Below, piece after piece: positions 54,390 to 63,925 of a stretch of 64,000 nucleotides of DNA. A model generated the notes under the pieces. It made no database searches, had not been told where the DNA came from, and saw only the letters and a program-made list of their open reading frames with translations. The translations under genes and the position numbers were made by a program. The stretch is from CAZSDW01 sp964605705 (lineage in GTDB: Bacteria; Fidelibacterota; UBA2242). The stretch covers positions 39,005-103,004 of the forward strand of contig CAZSDW010000010.1 of assembly GCA_964605705.1 (NCBI GenBank), written 5' to 3'. Numbering within the stretch: position 1 is the first letter of the stretch; each line of letters begins with the position of its first letter.

Positions 54390-54416
54390 GGGCTCCCGGA
54401 CAAGTCCGGCTTGCCC
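54390..54416. terminator. GC-rich stem-loop between convergent genes
   Basis: CCGGAC-AA-GTCCGG (54396-54409) is a perfect inverted repeat, extended by an outer GGGC/GCCC pair (54390-54393 and 54413-54416). It sits 30 bp after the plus-strand stop at 54360 and 34 bp after the minus-strand stop at 54450. No clear T-run is present, so it may instead be a REP-type repeat. Confidence 0.4.
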
Positions 54417-54449
54417 TGCTGACAAAATTTATACCTGGATTTTTTCCTG

Positions 54450-55256
54450 TTATTTGACCGGATTCGCCAGAACCACTCTGGTCACAAGTTTTAAATCCTG
54501 ACCTCTATCCGGCATGCCATGTCCGAAATGTTCTCCATCCATTCCGCCCGGTCCGCTGCGAGTACCCTCCATACCGCCTCTCCGACCCTCACCATGATGC
54601 ATCGGCATATTCTTCGACTCTAATTCCGGCAGATCAAACGTGATTGTCAATTCTGAATATTGCTGGCTTTTATTATTAAATAGATATTCATCAATAATAC
54701 TGAATGGCAATCGCAGCTCATATACGAACTGCCGCTTGGAGCGACCAAACTTGATCTCGATTCCGAGATTATTTTCCAACGGCACAATTCGTTGATCATC
54801 TTTTCGGGGTCCCAAGAGACGAAATTCCGTTTGCAAATCTTCAATACTAAGATGCGATTCACGAGATCTGTTCGGTCTGAATTCACCCTGCAAAGGCATA
54901 TCCGTCCGCATCGACCGTTCCCTATTTTTCATCCCGGTCGGATATATAATTTCCAGGACATTTCGCTTTGATCCCGGAACATCAACTTTACACTGGAAAC
55001 CTCTGAACAGCAGTTGACGCTGCAATTGCTGATCCGCGGAGACAAGACATAGATACAGGTAACTCGAATCGTTTGCGGCTCCCAGTCCGGCTTTACTCTT
55101 TTCTGAATAATGTAAATTCGATTCCCAGTCCGAATAAAATCCATCAATCTTGATCTGATTATTCCAGACACTATTAATCGTATTTTCCTGACAGCTTGTT
55201 AAAATCAGAGCAGGCAGTGCCATAAGCAACAGAGTGAAAATATTTTTCTTATTCAT
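54450..55256 (-). CDS. Lipoprotein with CBM9-like domain
   Basis: A 268-residue lipoprotein. The signal peptide ends in the lipobox LILTSC, with the lipidated Cys at residue 22. The mature part (IKIDGFYSDWESNLHY, then NDSSYLYLCLVSAD) has the pattern of the CBM9-like/DOMON-like sandwich that often binds sugars or haem. The C-terminal ~50 residues are low complexity, rich in Gly, Met, His and Arg (GEGRRGGMEGTRSGPGGMDG), a composition seen in metal-handling or flexible surface tails. The start follows AGGAA. The gene is monocistronic between two hairpins. Confidence 0.65.
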   Translation of the reverse strand: MNKKNIFTLLLMALPALILTSCQENTINSVWNNQIKIDGFYSDWESNLHYSEKSKAGLGAANDSSYLYLCLVSADQQLQRQLLFRGFQCKVDVPGSKRNVLEIIYPTGMKNRERSMRTDMPLQGEFRPNRSRESHLSIEDLQTEFRLLGPRKDDQRIVPLENNLGIEIKFGRSKRQFVYELRLPFSIIDEYLFNNKSQQYSELTITFDLPELESKNMPMHHGEGRRGGMEGTRSGPGGMDGEHFGHGMPDRGQDLKLVTRVVLANPVK

Positions 55257-55344
55257 ATAATTCCTATTCTAATGCCTGTTTGACAAACCGGTTGAATAAA
55301 AAGTTAAACCCAATAATTGAAGACTTTTTATAACAAAAATCGAA

Positions 55345-55378
55345 GTAAAATTAAAAGCCCCGGCGAAACCGGGGCTTA
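55345..55378 (-). terminator. Rho-independent terminator of the head-GIN gene
   Basis: On the minus strand AAGCCCCGG and CCGGGGCTT form a 9-bp stem around a TTTCG loop, followed by TTAATTTT. It lies 23 bp after the stop of the head-GIN gene at 55401 and is oriented to end that transcript. Confidence 0.85.
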
Positions 55379-55400
55379 TCGTTGAACATTTTCGTAAAGA

Positions 55401-56132
55401 CTATATCCGTCTGACTCTGGACGCACCACTCGTCTCGACGGTACCAATGCAACCCGGACCACAGTATTTTACCTTTGACGAACCACTGGCATGCACATCC
55501 AGTTCACCGGCAATATTTACCAGACACTTGCTCGATCCGCTCAATTCCAACCGGGCATCCGCTACCTCAAATTCATCCATAGTTATCGAACTGGAACCAC
55601 TGGCATGGATTTCCAAGTCTTTGCCCTTCCCGCTCAAATTGACATCACTGGCTCCCGACAGATTCAAATTCATGTTACCGGTTTCCAGGCTGCCATATAT
55701 TTTGCTGGCTCCTGATAAATCCAGCCTAAAATCATGTCCGAAATCAAAACCATTAATAACGCCAGTCGAGGCGCCGCTGAGCCCCAGTTCACAGATATCC
55801 GGTAAAGTTACGACCGCCTGGGGATGAATGTTGATGTAAGACCGACCGGGCTTCAGACCAATCTTTAATGTCTTACCGCTCTTTTCCACCACCAGGTAAT
55901 CTGTCAGGTTGTCATCTATTCGAATGGTCACCGCGTAGTCTTTGGCATAATTGATCTTGACGTTGAATGAGTTGGAAATCTCAACCCTGTCAAATCCCTC
56001 TATTTCTTTCTTAATAGTTATCGAATTTCCGCTTCCGTAGATTGGCTTCGCTGAAAGAATGGCAGGGCTGATAATCAGAAAAAACAGGATTGTCCAGCCC
56101 AGAATCTGAAAAAATAAATTGTTACGTCTCAT
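55401..56132 (-). CDS. Head-GIN domain (DUF2807) exported protein
   Basis: The start is placed at the ATG at 56132 because GGGAG lies 7 nt upstream. An in-frame ATG at 56156 would place that signal inside the gene. The 243-residue protein has a signal peptide (LGWTILFFLIISPAILSA). The mature part is a head-GIN beta-helix: GFDRVEISNSFNVKINYA, then repeated Leu-Ser-Gly-Ala-Ser motifs (ELGLSGASTG, RLDLSGASKI, NLNLSGASDV, ELSGSSKCLV). The family is common in Bacteroidota envelopes and its function is unknown. A clear terminator follows. Confidence 0.85.
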   Translation of the reverse strand: MRRNNLFFQILGWTILFFLIISPAILSAKPIYGSGNSITIKKEIEGFDRVEISNSFNVKINYAKDYAVTIRIDDNLTDYLVVEKSGKTLKIGLKPGRSYINIHPQAVVTLPDICELGLSGASTGVINGFDFGHDFRLDLSGASKIYGSLETGNMNLNLSGASDVNLSGKGKDLEIHASGSSSITMDEFEVADARLELSGSSKCLVNIAGELDVHASGSSKVKYCGPGCIGTVETSGASRVRRI

Positions 56133-56405
56133 ATCCGATCTCCCTCTTAATTTCACTTTAAATACATCCTATAAGACGAATCGGATTTAGAAAAAGTTGT
56201 CTGGTCTGATATTCTCTTCTAAAAACCTGATACGGGATATTCTTTAGTGAGGCTGAGTTTTCAGGTAAATTATCTAAACGTAATTATTCAAATTTGATTT
56301 CGATGTTGGCGGTCACTGTTTTGGGGATAGAGTGAAGCCGCTAGAATAATTCTGCATAAATAACCGGCTCCATTTATGAAAATTCAGGATTATTCTACGA
56401 AGTAA

Positions 56406-58118
56406 TCAGCCCTTAATTGGCAGGAAAGAGTAGTGGATTTGTGGCTTTCTCCGGGGTACAATCCTTTCAGCCGCATAGGCAATTTTCAGCAACGTTGCTT
56501 CCTGCCAGGCGTTTCCGATTGCCTGCATGCCGACCGGCAATCCTTCTGAATTATATCCTGCCGGAAACGAGATTGCCGGTAAACCGGTCAGATTGGCAAT
56601 TGGGGCAAACCGCATAATTTCGAAAAGCGTGGTCAGATCCGATTCACCACAGCTCAGGGCTTTGGGATTGATCGGAGGAGCAACAACTCCGGTACTCGGC
56701 GTCAGAATAACATCTACCGTTTGGAAAACTTTATTGAAATGGGCAATCATGCGCGAGCGGACCTTTTGTGCTTTAAGATAATCGAGGGTTGTAAAGGATC
56801 TTGCCAGAGCCAGATTGATCCGGACATCAAGCCCGTGTTCCTTGTGGTGATTATTGTAAGTCGCGCTCAGTGATTGCGCCATCTCACCGGCAATCGATAT
56901 CGTGTGTGCAATTCTTGCAAGTTCCAGATCCGGAATTGTTATCTCTTTGATTTTCGCGCCCATTGCCTCAAACTGTTCCAGCATCGTCCCACATGCCTTC
57001 GTAATCTCAGTGGTAGCATGCTGAATCCAGGGACGATAGATTCCAAGTGTAAAATTTTTGAATTGCGTATCATTCCAGCCAAGCAGACTCGGCGCAGGTT
57101 GATGAAGAGATTTGGGGTCCTTCCGGTCCGGTCCCGCCATCACAGCATATCCTAAGGCAGTATCCGTAACCGTCGCCGCAATAGGTCCCAAATGGGCAAC
57201 GCTCCAGCAGAGCGGAAAGGCGCCGTGCTCGCTGATCCTGCCAAAGGTCGGTTTCAAACCGACGATGCCGCAGAAGGCAGCCGGAATCCGAATAGACCCA
57301 CCGCCATCGGCACCAATTGCCACCGGACAAAATCCGGCAGCCACAGCCACCCCGGAGCCACTGGAACTACCCCCGCTGAAATGACCGGGATTGTAAGGAT
57401 TTCGAGGTGTGCCGTGAATCGGATTTAATCCTGTGACACCTATTCCAATCTCGTGCATATTGGTTTTACCGATCAACAATGCACCAGCGATTCGCATTCG
57501 GGCGACTACTGTGGAATCTTCCTTCGCAGGTGATTTTCCTAAAAATGCCGTTCCGGCGCTTGTCGGAAAAGGCGTCATATCCACTTCATCTTTGACCGCG
57601 ACCGGGACACCATCAAAAACACTCCAGGCTTTGCCGGCTTTGATCCGCTTTGTCGATTCCTGCGCCTGCCGCAATACATCATCATGATTCATTGCAATAA
57701 ACGCCCGTAACGCCGGTGATTCCAATTCACTATTCTCAACCGCTGTCAATAATCGCTCGGCGACATCGACCGGTGTAATTTTTCCACTGCGATAGGCTTC
57801 CGCATAATCCAGAACCGTTGCCGGTTGAAAACCTTCAGGCAGAGCAGTTTTTGAATTTGGCAATTCTTTATGCGGTACTGTCGCTTCATTTTTTGAGGCG
57901 TTTTCAGAAGAATAAAGCGGATACATTTGGGGTATGTCGTCAACATTCTGTTTTCGAAACCAGGTAATACCCGCATTTTTCAAAAGGGTGGGAGCCAGCA
58001 GTGATTTCAGGGGTCCTTCCACCAGATTACCAAATATCCGTAATGCCGTGCCCGTCAGGTAAGGCATTTTAACGGATTTCAGATCATACACAGTACTTTG
58101 CTTTTCATTGTCCATCAC
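56406..58118 (-). CDS. Amidase signature family hydrolase
   Basis: A 570-residue amidase. The Ser-cisSer-Lys triad is visible: Lys in VPVAVKDEVDMTPF, cis-Ser in GGSSSGSGVAVA and nucleophile Ser in IGADGGGSIRIPAAFCG. An N-terminal extension of ~100 residues precedes the core, unlike GatA, and no gatB or gatC is adjacent. It is therefore more likely a general amide or peptide-amide hydrolase than part of the tRNA amidotransferase. No signal peptide was seen. It follows the small lipoprotein gene by 9 bp and is probably cotranscribed with it. The 56157-56405 gap downstream shows no gene. Confidence 0.9.
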   Translation of the reverse strand: MMDNEKQSTVYDLKSVKMPYLTGTALRIFGNLVEGPLKSLLAPTLLKNAGITWFRKQNVDDIPQMYPLYSSENASKNEATVPHKELPNSKTALPEGFQPATVLDYAEAYRSGKITPVDVAERLLTAVENSELESPALRAFIAMNHDDVLRQAQESTKRIKAGKAWSVFDGVPVAVKDEVDMTPFPTSAGTAFLGKSPAKEDSTVVARMRIAGALLIGKTNMHEIGIGVTGLNPIHGTPRNPYNPGHFSGGSSSGSGVAVAAGFCPVAIGADGGGSIRIPAAFCGIVGLKPTFGRISEHGAFPLCWSVAHLGPIAATVTDTALGYAVMAGPDRKDPKSLHQPAPSLLGWNDTQFKNFTLGIYRPWIQHATTEITKACGTMLEQFEAMGAKIKEITIPDLELARIAHTISIAGEMAQSLSATYNNHHKEHGLDVRINLALARSFTTLDYLKAQKVRSRMIAHFNKVFQTVDVILTPSTGVVAPPINPKALSCGESDLTTLFEIMRFAPIANLTGLPAISFPAGYNSEGLPVGMQAIGNAWQEATLLKIAYAAERIVPRRKPQIHYSFLPIKG

Positions 58119-58127
58119 AAGAATCCT

Positions 58128-58547
58128 TTATAAAGAATAGAGATCCACAATATCAATATCTTCCAGATCATCTTTGTCAACGGTGATTTCGTCCGGGATG
58201 ACATCCTGAGTCGCCGGATTGACGCCATAAAAACCGATCTGATCGGTGCCGGAATCGAATTGTCCGTTGTCATTTTGGTCATCGATAGCCAGCACAAAAT
58301 AATCACCGGGATCGACATCGAGGATTATATAATTTCCGGCATTATCCGTGATGCTGCCATTGGCAAGACTCAATCCATCCGAAACATTGGCGCTTTCGAC
58401 CAGAAGCACGATGGCGTTTCTGACAGCCACACCATCCTCAGATACTTTTCCGGAAACATCCACAATTTTTTTATCAACCGAATCCAGCAGATTACAGGAA
58501 ACGAAAATTACTAATACGCTCATCATTAATACACGGATACGTTTCAT
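58128..58547 (-). CDS. Small lipoprotein with regulatory-like beta-sandwich
   Basis: A 139-residue lipoprotein with the lipobox IFVSC (Cys at 18). The mature part (VSGKVSEDGVAVRNAIVLL, then GNYIILDVDPGDYFVLAID) matches the carboxypeptidase-regulatory/SdrB-like fold. It is followed by an acidic Asp-rich segment (DDQNDNGQFDSGTDQIGFY) that may bind Ca2+. AAGGAG 8 nt before the ATG marks the start. It is 9 bp upstream of the amidase gene. Confidence 0.75.
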   Translation of the reverse strand: MKRIRVLMMSVLVIFVSCNLLDSVDKKIVDVSGKVSEDGVAVRNAIVLLVESANVSDGLSLANGSITDNAGNYIILDVDPGDYFVLAIDDQNDNGQFDSGTDQIGFYGVNPATQDVIPDEITVDKDDLEDIDIVDLYSL

Positions 58548-58611
58548 ATTTATTCTCCTTATCTATTATTATTCAATCCTGGTGGTTTATTTATCTCTGA
58601 TATATAATGAA

Positions 58612-58770
58612 CTACCCCGACGCAAGCATCGGGGAATTCTTTTGATTAAAATTCATTTCCGTTTCCAGATCATCCATCGCCTGCATTGTCTTGTCCATCT
58701 GAGCCATGAGAGGCATTGAAAAGATTAAGATAAATAAAGCAGCGTTCCAATCGGATTTGCCTTTTTTCAT
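58612..58770 (-). CDS. 52-residue exported peptide
   Basis: A short gene with ATG at 58770, AGGA about 6 nt upstream, and a signal peptide-like start (MKKGKSDWNAALFILIFSMP, then LMAQ). The mature part is ~28 residues, Met- and Asp-rich (MDKTMQAMDDLETEMNFN), ending in SPMLASG. Its last codons and stop lie inside a palindrome (58615-58634), so the C-terminus may come from an inserted repeat. No family recognised. The 58771-58924 stretch upstream shows no other gene. Confidence 0.5.
   Translation of the reverse strand: MKKGKSDWNAALFILIFSMPLMAQMDKTMQAMDDLETEMNFNQKNSPMLASG
58615..58634. repeat. CCCCGA-N8-TCGGGG palindrome
   Basis: CCCCGA (58615-58620) pairs with TCGGGG (58629-58634) around CGCAAGCA. 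The hairpin forms the 3' end of the small exported-peptide gene. Hairpins of this look are frequent dispersed repeats in Bacteroidota-type genomes, from memory. It is not followed by a T-run on the minus strand. Confidence 0.5.
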
Positions 58771-58924
58771 GTTGTCCTGCCTTATAAAAAATTGATGTTA
58801 CCCGGCTGAGATACATTCGGATTTTAATGATGGAATTTATTGGAAGAAATTTTAAGATTCAATAAACAATCTTTAGACAATGAAAATGCAAAACCCGGTC
58901 CAGAGATCCGGGAGAAATTATTAT

Positions 58925-58954
58925 AAAAAAAAACCCGACTTTAAAAATCGGGCT
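58925..58954 (-). terminator. Rho-independent terminator of the esterase gene
   Basis: On the minus strand, CCCGA and TCGGG (with an inner TTT/AAA) form a stem followed by nine T residues, about 47 bp after the stop of the esterase gene at 59001. A second hairpin (CCCGG...CCGGG) lies just beyond, near 58893-58912. Confidence 0.85.
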
Positions 58955-59000
58955 TAATTTAATGGTCCGTTTGTTTCTGACAGACCTTTTAGGACATCAA

Positions 59001-62000
59001 TTATTTAATCAGCAGACACTTCCTTACTTGCTGAAAACCCTTTGCACCGCCGGTGGCGGGATCGTTGACTTTAATCTGATAGAAGTAAACACCCGATGGA
59101 ATATTTCGAGCATCCCAGTTGATTGTGTAGAACCCGGGATTCTGTTTTTGATTCACCAGTCGTTCAACAATCTGACCGTTCATATTGTAAATTGAGATTA
59201 TCACGAATGATGTTTCTGGAATATCATATTGAATTTTTGTCGTCGGATTGAACGGATTGGGGTAGTTCTGCGCCAGCCGGTATTCTCGTGGCAATCCAGC
59301 AATGTTTTCAACAGACTGGGGTGAGACAGCACCATCGACGGCAATAAAGTCGATACTCATCCAGTTCCAGAAGCCATGAATCGCGATTTCATTCATGCCC
59401 GCCTGAAGTTCAACTTTGAGCCCAAGCTGTAGCCAGGATGACGTATTCGGTGCCGTAAATTCTATCTCCTTCAGGCTATCACCATTTATGACGAGATACT
59501 GTGTTTTCGGAGACTCAAAATTCAGCTGATACCCGATACTCAACAGACACTCACCGGCATTAGGCATTTCGACATTATCAAAGCTAATCGTCCAGGCATC
59601 CTGCAATTCCACAAAAGATCCTCCGCTCGCTGCAGATGAATTTCTTATGTAAACCTGACCGGTTGTACTTGCTCGTTCGGCTTCAAAACGTGTCAACATA
59701 CCATCATCCACGAATACCAGATAGGGATCGGATTGCATCAGCAGACTGTCATTATCCATAGCAACAGCAGTCACGCCATATTCACCGGCTCCCGAAGATG
59801 TCCAATTCGCTTCGAACGGCGTTTCACTGTCCACTCCCAGAAGGACATCTCCAACATAAAATTTTACTTCCTGAACCTCACCATCGGCATCGGTTATGGC
59901 GGCGACAAAAGTAACATCGGCTGCCACCGGGAAGACATTTCCCACTGTGGAGCTGACTCTGACCGTCGGCGGTTGTTTTGTCGAAAGTCCGCCATACGTC
60001 GCAATTTCCCATAGTGAATATCCGTATTGTGTTGCCCGCTGGAAACCATGCACTCGCAGGTAACGTCCACTGGGCGGCGTAGTAAAAACAATATTATCCT
60101 CTCCGCCATCACCGAGTCGCTCTTCATAAACGGTTCTCCAGACATAACTATCATAGGACATTTCAAGATCGTAAGCTGAAGCATATCCCGCTTCCCAGTA
60201 CAGAATCACCCGGTCCAGGTCAACATAATCTCCCATATCCACATAAATCCATTCATCGTCGGGATCATCATCAATATTTGGATCAGGTAGAGTCGTGCTA
60301 TCTCCAATCTGCCAGGCACTGCTCCAGCGGGTATCAAAATCTCCATCAACCGCATAACCGGGAATCCGGTCCTGACCACAACACGCCTCGAATGTCGAGG
60401 CAACTGTCGGGCGATTCAGAGTACGATTAATCAGATCCGGATCCAGAACCGTAATCGTTACCTCAGCCGAATCCAGCTCGTTTGCATCAGAACGGTTAAT
60501 TGCCAGGAGTTTGTATTTCGTAGTCTCTAGCGGAGAAACCGTAATTGTTGCCGCTGAATCAACCGGAGTACCATCCAATGTGATTGACGAAGCGCCATAG
60601 ACCATCCATGATAATGTCGTGCTCTGTCCCTGTTCGATTGTGGAGCGTCCCGCCTTAAAGGAAGTGATTTTAAAACCGGGATTGACATCCACCAGAAAAG
60701 GTGCGGCTGGTAAATCTTCGGCATTATAGAGATTGACATTCGCAGGATTATATTCCCAGGCATAGCGTAGAAGTATCGGTTCCGGGACTGCGGTGTTCGA
60801 TACAATGACCTGATCACCTTCGATAACTGCATCCGCCCAAACCAGTTGACCATTCTCGCCGGCAATTGCAAAGCCATTTACCGACCCATCAGTCACACCT
60901 TTGGCAACCAGTCCACCACCGATGTGATTGTAACTGACCGCAATCGTACCATCGTCACGCAGTAAGTTAGCGCGATAGCGTGGACCTGAGTAAACAATAT
61001 CTTCGCCGTAGGCAACTTTACGGGCTACAAGAGACAATCGATGACCCACTGGTTCCTTATTGGTTGGATGAATGTCGGTACCTCCGACATCAATGGTAAT
61101 CGCTTCACCGGTGTTCGGAAGCGACAAGGCTGCGGTCTGATTTTCCCGCAGGCATGGCCAGGCATCCCAGTTCTGCGGTTCGGCATAAACCGTACCATAA
61201 TTGGGAAGCTGAACCCACAGAAATGGAATATCGCCAAGTCCCCAGAGTGCCCGCCAGCCGGTAATAAATGTTTTAAAAAGATCACCATAAGCCAGTGCAT
61301 CTTCCATATTATCGGCGTTGGACTCACCCTGATAAAAAATAAATCCTTTAATCGGAAATCGCAGAACCGGATTAATCATTTTATTGAAAGCGACGGTCGG
61401 CTGCCGTTCAGGTTCGCCATTTGCCAGAACAATATCGTTTTCGTCATATCCCAGCATTTCATCACTCATCCAGGTTTCAATGCGGCTGCCCCCATAGGAT
61501 ATATTTAAAATTCCGATCGGGATATCAATAACCTGGCGAAGATCACGGGCAAAGAAATAGCCAATTGCCGAAAAACCACCAGCATAGGAAGAGGTTGCCG
61601 GACGCCAGACACTGTTGTCGGGAAGCACATCGGATGGTTCATTTGCTAAGCCCTTGGGCACTTTGAACTGGCGGATCTTCTGGTCGTTCGCGGCTGCAAT
61701 TGCTGCGGCTCCGCCATCGGCATTATTTAAAGTAAATTCAATATTGGATTGTCCGGTGGCGAGCCAAACATCGCCAACATAAACATCCGTGAGAGTTTTT
61801 TGATCGGTCCCGGATTTGAAAAGCATCTCATGAGGACCTCCGGCAGTCATTGCCGGGAGTGTAATCGACCACTTTCCGGCAGTATCGGCTTTGGCACCAT
61901 ATGTTTGTAAATTGAATGTGACACTGACAGAATCGCCCGGTTCTGCAGTCCCCCACAGGGGGACATCGACATCCCGCTGCAAAACCATACCGGAATTAAT

Positions 62001-62174
62001 TATCTTTGCGAGCTGGAGAGCAGCGCTCATATCCATTGTAAACAGCCCCAACAGCATTATCAATCCCACCAGAACTGTGTTAAACTTTAATAAACGTGGA
62101 TTATCCGAATTTCCGGAGCAGGAATTTCTAAAAGTTGAGCGCAGCATTTGATAATTAGTCAAAGATAATTTCAT
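59001..62174 (-). CDS. Modular sialate O-acetylesterase with T9SS sorting domain
   Basis: A 1057-residue exported enzyme that should remove O-acetyl groups from sialic acids or other sugars. An unusually long N-terminus precedes the signal hydrophobic segment (NTVLVGLIMLLGLFTMDMSA, ~32-51). The SGNH-like esterase (~55-475) has the Ser in DVWLATGQSNIEF, GFIFYQGESNADN, and the Asp-His pair in DIHPTNKEPVGHRLSL. Then come an Ig-like domain (~500-585), an F5/8-type C domain (DGDFDTRWSSAW, ~590-740), a second Ig-like domain (~745-830), a CBM6/35-like domain (~835-960), and a type IX sorting domain (YRLAQNYPNPFNPTTKIQY to KCLLIK). AAGG upstream supports the ATG. A terminator follows. Likely secreted to the cell surface for polysaccharide use. 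Confidence 0.9.
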   Translation of the reverse strand: MKLSLTNYQMLRSTFRNSCSGNSDNPRLLKFNTVLVGLIMLLGLFTMDMSAALQLAKIINSGMVLQRDVDVPLWGTAEPGDSVSVTFNLQTYGAKADTAGKWSITLPAMTAGGPHEMLFKSGTDQKTLTDVYVGDVWLATGQSNIEFTLNNADGGAAAIAAANDQKIRQFKVPKGLANEPSDVLPDNSVWRPATSSYAGGFSAIGYFFARDLRQVIDIPIGILNISYGGSRIETWMSDEMLGYDENDIVLANGEPERQPTVAFNKMINPVLRFPIKGFIFYQGESNADNMEDALAYGDLFKTFITGWRALWGLGDIPFLWVQLPNYGTVYAEPQNWDAWPCLRENQTAALSLPNTGEAITIDVGGTDIHPTNKEPVGHRLSLVARKVAYGEDIVYSGPRYRANLLRDDGTIAVSYNHIGGGLVAKGVTDGSVNGFAIAGENGQLVWADAVIEGDQVIVSNTAVPEPILLRYAWEYNPANVNLYNAEDLPAAPFLVDVNPGFKITSFKAGRSTIEQGQSTTLSWMVYGASSITLDGTPVDSAATITVSPLETTKYKLLAINRSDANELDSAEVTITVLDPDLINRTLNRPTVASTFEACCGQDRIPGYAVDGDFDTRWSSAWQIGDSTTLPDPNIDDDPDDEWIYVDMGDYVDLDRVILYWEAGYASAYDLEMSYDSYVWRTVYEERLGDGGEDNIVFTTPPSGRYLRVHGFQRATQYGYSLWEIATYGGLSTKQPPTVRVSSTVGNVFPVAADVTFVAAITDADGEVQEVKFYVGDVLLGVDSETPFEANWTSSGAGEYGVTAVAMDNDSLLMQSDPYLVFVDDGMLTRFEAERASTTGQVYIRNSSAASGGSFVELQDAWTISFDNVEMPNAGECLLSIGYQLNFESPKTQYLVINGDSLKEIEFTAPNTSSWLQLGLKVELQAGMNEIAIHGFWNWMSIDFIAVDGAVSPQSVENIAGLPREYRLAQNYPNPFNPTTKIQYDIPETSFVIISIYNMNGQIVERLVNQKQNPGFYTINWDARNIPSGVYFYQIKVNDPATGGAKGFQQVRKCLLIK

Positions 62175-62489
62175 GGTCTAACCTTATGGATATTCTTGAT
62201 TTCACATCGAATATTTTAATTTTACAAACGCATCAATTTCAATTCGAAATTAGGGGAATTTTATTTATAATCAAATTCTTTGATTTTTAATACCTCGGTG
62301 ATTAGGGCGTGATTTCTGACAATTTAAAATCATGATTCAAGTTGCCCATTTGTTTTAAAATTATATGCCGATTATTGCCCGAAGATTTGTGACTCTGTCG
62401 GGATCAATAATCATCCAAAATTCTCTATTGAAAATAATGAGACATAGCTTCTATATTTATGCAAGAATTCATAACATGGAGAATTTCCT
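62175..62489. other. Divergent intergenic region
   Basis: This 315-bp AT-rich gap separates the esterase gene (minus) from the small membrane peptide gene (plus) and should hold both promoters. No repeat, RNA or motif stands out. Confidence 0.4.
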
Positions 62490-62645
62490 ATGAAATGGGC
62501 GGGAGCAACCTTAATTGGTGTTGGTCTGGGACTGGTGTTGGCGCAATTAGTCGGTTGGGGATACGGCATGGGCGGCGGAATCTTAATCGGCTTAGGAATC
62601 GGCTTAATTTCCAATGCGTTCCGTTGTCATCACACTGATGATTAG
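62490..62645 (+). CDS. 51-residue glycine-rich membrane peptide
   Basis: A short gene with a GGAG ribosome binding site 8-9 nt before the ATG at 62490. Almost the whole peptide is hydrophobic and glycine rich (GATLIGVGLGLVLAQLVGWG, then GGGILIGLGIGLISNAF) and ends with a hydrophilic CHHTDD. It could form one or two membrane helices with glycine-zipper packing. No family recognised. It stands alone between the minus-strand esterase and maturase genes. Confidence 0.55.
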   Translation: MKWAGATLIGVGLGLVLAQLVGWGYGMGGGILIGLGIGLISNAFRCHHTDD

Positions 62646-62738
62646 ACCAATATAAAACCAATTTAAAACTGTCCCAATTATTCCGGACCTATTGTGAAAG
62701 TGCCGGACTGGCATTTTAATCCTGCCGGCACTGCTTGA

Positions 62739-63920
62739 TCAAGCTCTATTTCCAGCCCACGCCATGACATTTGCAGGGGGTCTTTGCTGGCGGAGCTCAT
62801 TTGCCATGAACCGCATGTAGGGCGCAATATGACAAAAGAAATTTTTATATCCCGCACACAAATAATTCAGCCCGGATTCGCCATCCGGTGTCGTTTGAAA
62901 CCGGTGTTTCGGACACCCGCCGTTACATGCAAATTGTACATCACACTTTTTACAAAAGTCGGGCAGCCGGTCTCTTTTGTCCTGCCCGAATTTTAGCTGC
63001 TGCTCCGAGAAAACAAGAGCATCAATGGATTGTTGTTTAATATTCCCCAGGTAGTTTTCAGGAAAGACAAAGTGATCACATGAGTATAAATCACCGTTAT
63101 GCTCAATCGCCAGAGCGGTTCCACAGGTTTCTGCGAAGATACATAAACTGGCTGGTACGCCAAACCAGCTTTCCAGGGCTACATCAAAGGCTTGGATAAA
63201 ATATTTACCCACATCGTTCCTGACCCATTCGTCAAAAATTGCGCATAGAAAATTTCCAAATTGAACCGGCTCAACCGACCATACTGTCGCTAAAGCAGAA
63301 GAATCAGCAGCGGCTGATTCCGGCTCTTTTTCAACTATCGGAATGAACTGCATGAAGCCACTGCCAATCTCTTTCAGAAAATGATAAACCTCCAGCGGGT
63401 GATAAGAATTTACCCGGTTGACGACCGTCAGCGTGTTAAAATCGACATTATGTTTTTTCAGATACCGAATTCCTTCCAGGACTGCATTAAACGTTGGTTT
63501 GCCACCTTTGGTTTTTCGATATCGATCATGCAGATGTTGCTGTCCATCAATGGAGATTCCGACCAGGAAATTATTCTTTTTGAAAAATTCGCACCAAGCA
63601 TCATTCAATAAAATTCCATTGGTCTGGAAAGCATTTGCAATCCGTTTTCCATGACTGTATTTCTTTTGTAATTCAATTGCCCTTTTAAAAAAGTCTATTC
63701 CAGCCAAAGTGGGTTCGCCGCCTTGCCAGACAAACTGAATCGTATCAACATCCTGTTTCTCGATATTTTGTCGAGTGAAATTCGCCAGAACAGCATCGGG
63801 CATGATCCAGTTTTTCTCTCCCGGATAGAGTTTTTCCTTTTCCAGATAAAAACAGTATGCGCAGCTGAGATTACAAACCGGACCAATCGGCTTGGCGAGG
63901 ATATTAAATGCTCGTCGCAA
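62739..63920 (-). CDS. Anaerobic sulfatase-maturating enzyme (radical SAM/SPASM)
   Basis: A 393-residue radical SAM enzyme that converts an active-site Cys or Ser of sulfatases to formylglycine. The SAM cluster motif is CNLSCAYCFY near residue 17, followed by QFVWQGGEPTLAGIDFF and VGISIDGQQHLHDRYR. The SPASM region, with its auxiliary clusters, includes CDHFVFPENYLGNI and CKKCDVQFACNGGCPKHRF, the latter a hallmark of anSMEs. The likely start is TTG at 63920, just 5 bp after the stop of a probable sulfatase gene, which is the expected substrate. It acts in the cytoplasm without oxygen, so an anaerobic or microaerobic lifestyle is suggested. Confidence 0.92.
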   Translation of the reverse strand: MRRAFNILAKPIGPVCNLSCAYCFYLEKEKLYPGEKNWIMPDAVLANFTRQNIEKQDVDTIQFVWQGGEPTLAGIDFFKRAIELQKKYSHGKRIANAFQTNGILLNDAWCEFFKKNNFLVGISIDGQQHLHDRYRKTKGGKPTFNAVLEGIRYLKKHNVDFNTLTVVNRVNSYHPLEVYHFLKEIGSGFMQFIPIVEKEPESAAADSSALATVWSVEPVQFGNFLCAIFDEWVRNDVGKYFIQAFDVALESWFGVPASLCIFAETCGTALAIEHNGDLYSCDHFVFPENYLGNIKQQSIDALVFSEQQLKFGQDKRDRLPDFCKKCDVQFACNGGCPKHRFQTTPDGESGLNYLCAGYKNFFCHIAPYMRFMANELRQQRPPANVMAWAGNRA

Positions 63921-63925
63921 AGGAA

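Noticed and set aside
56406..58118. GatA subunit of the tRNA amidotransferase
   Set aside because: The long N-terminal extension and lack of adjacent gatB/gatC favour a general amidase.
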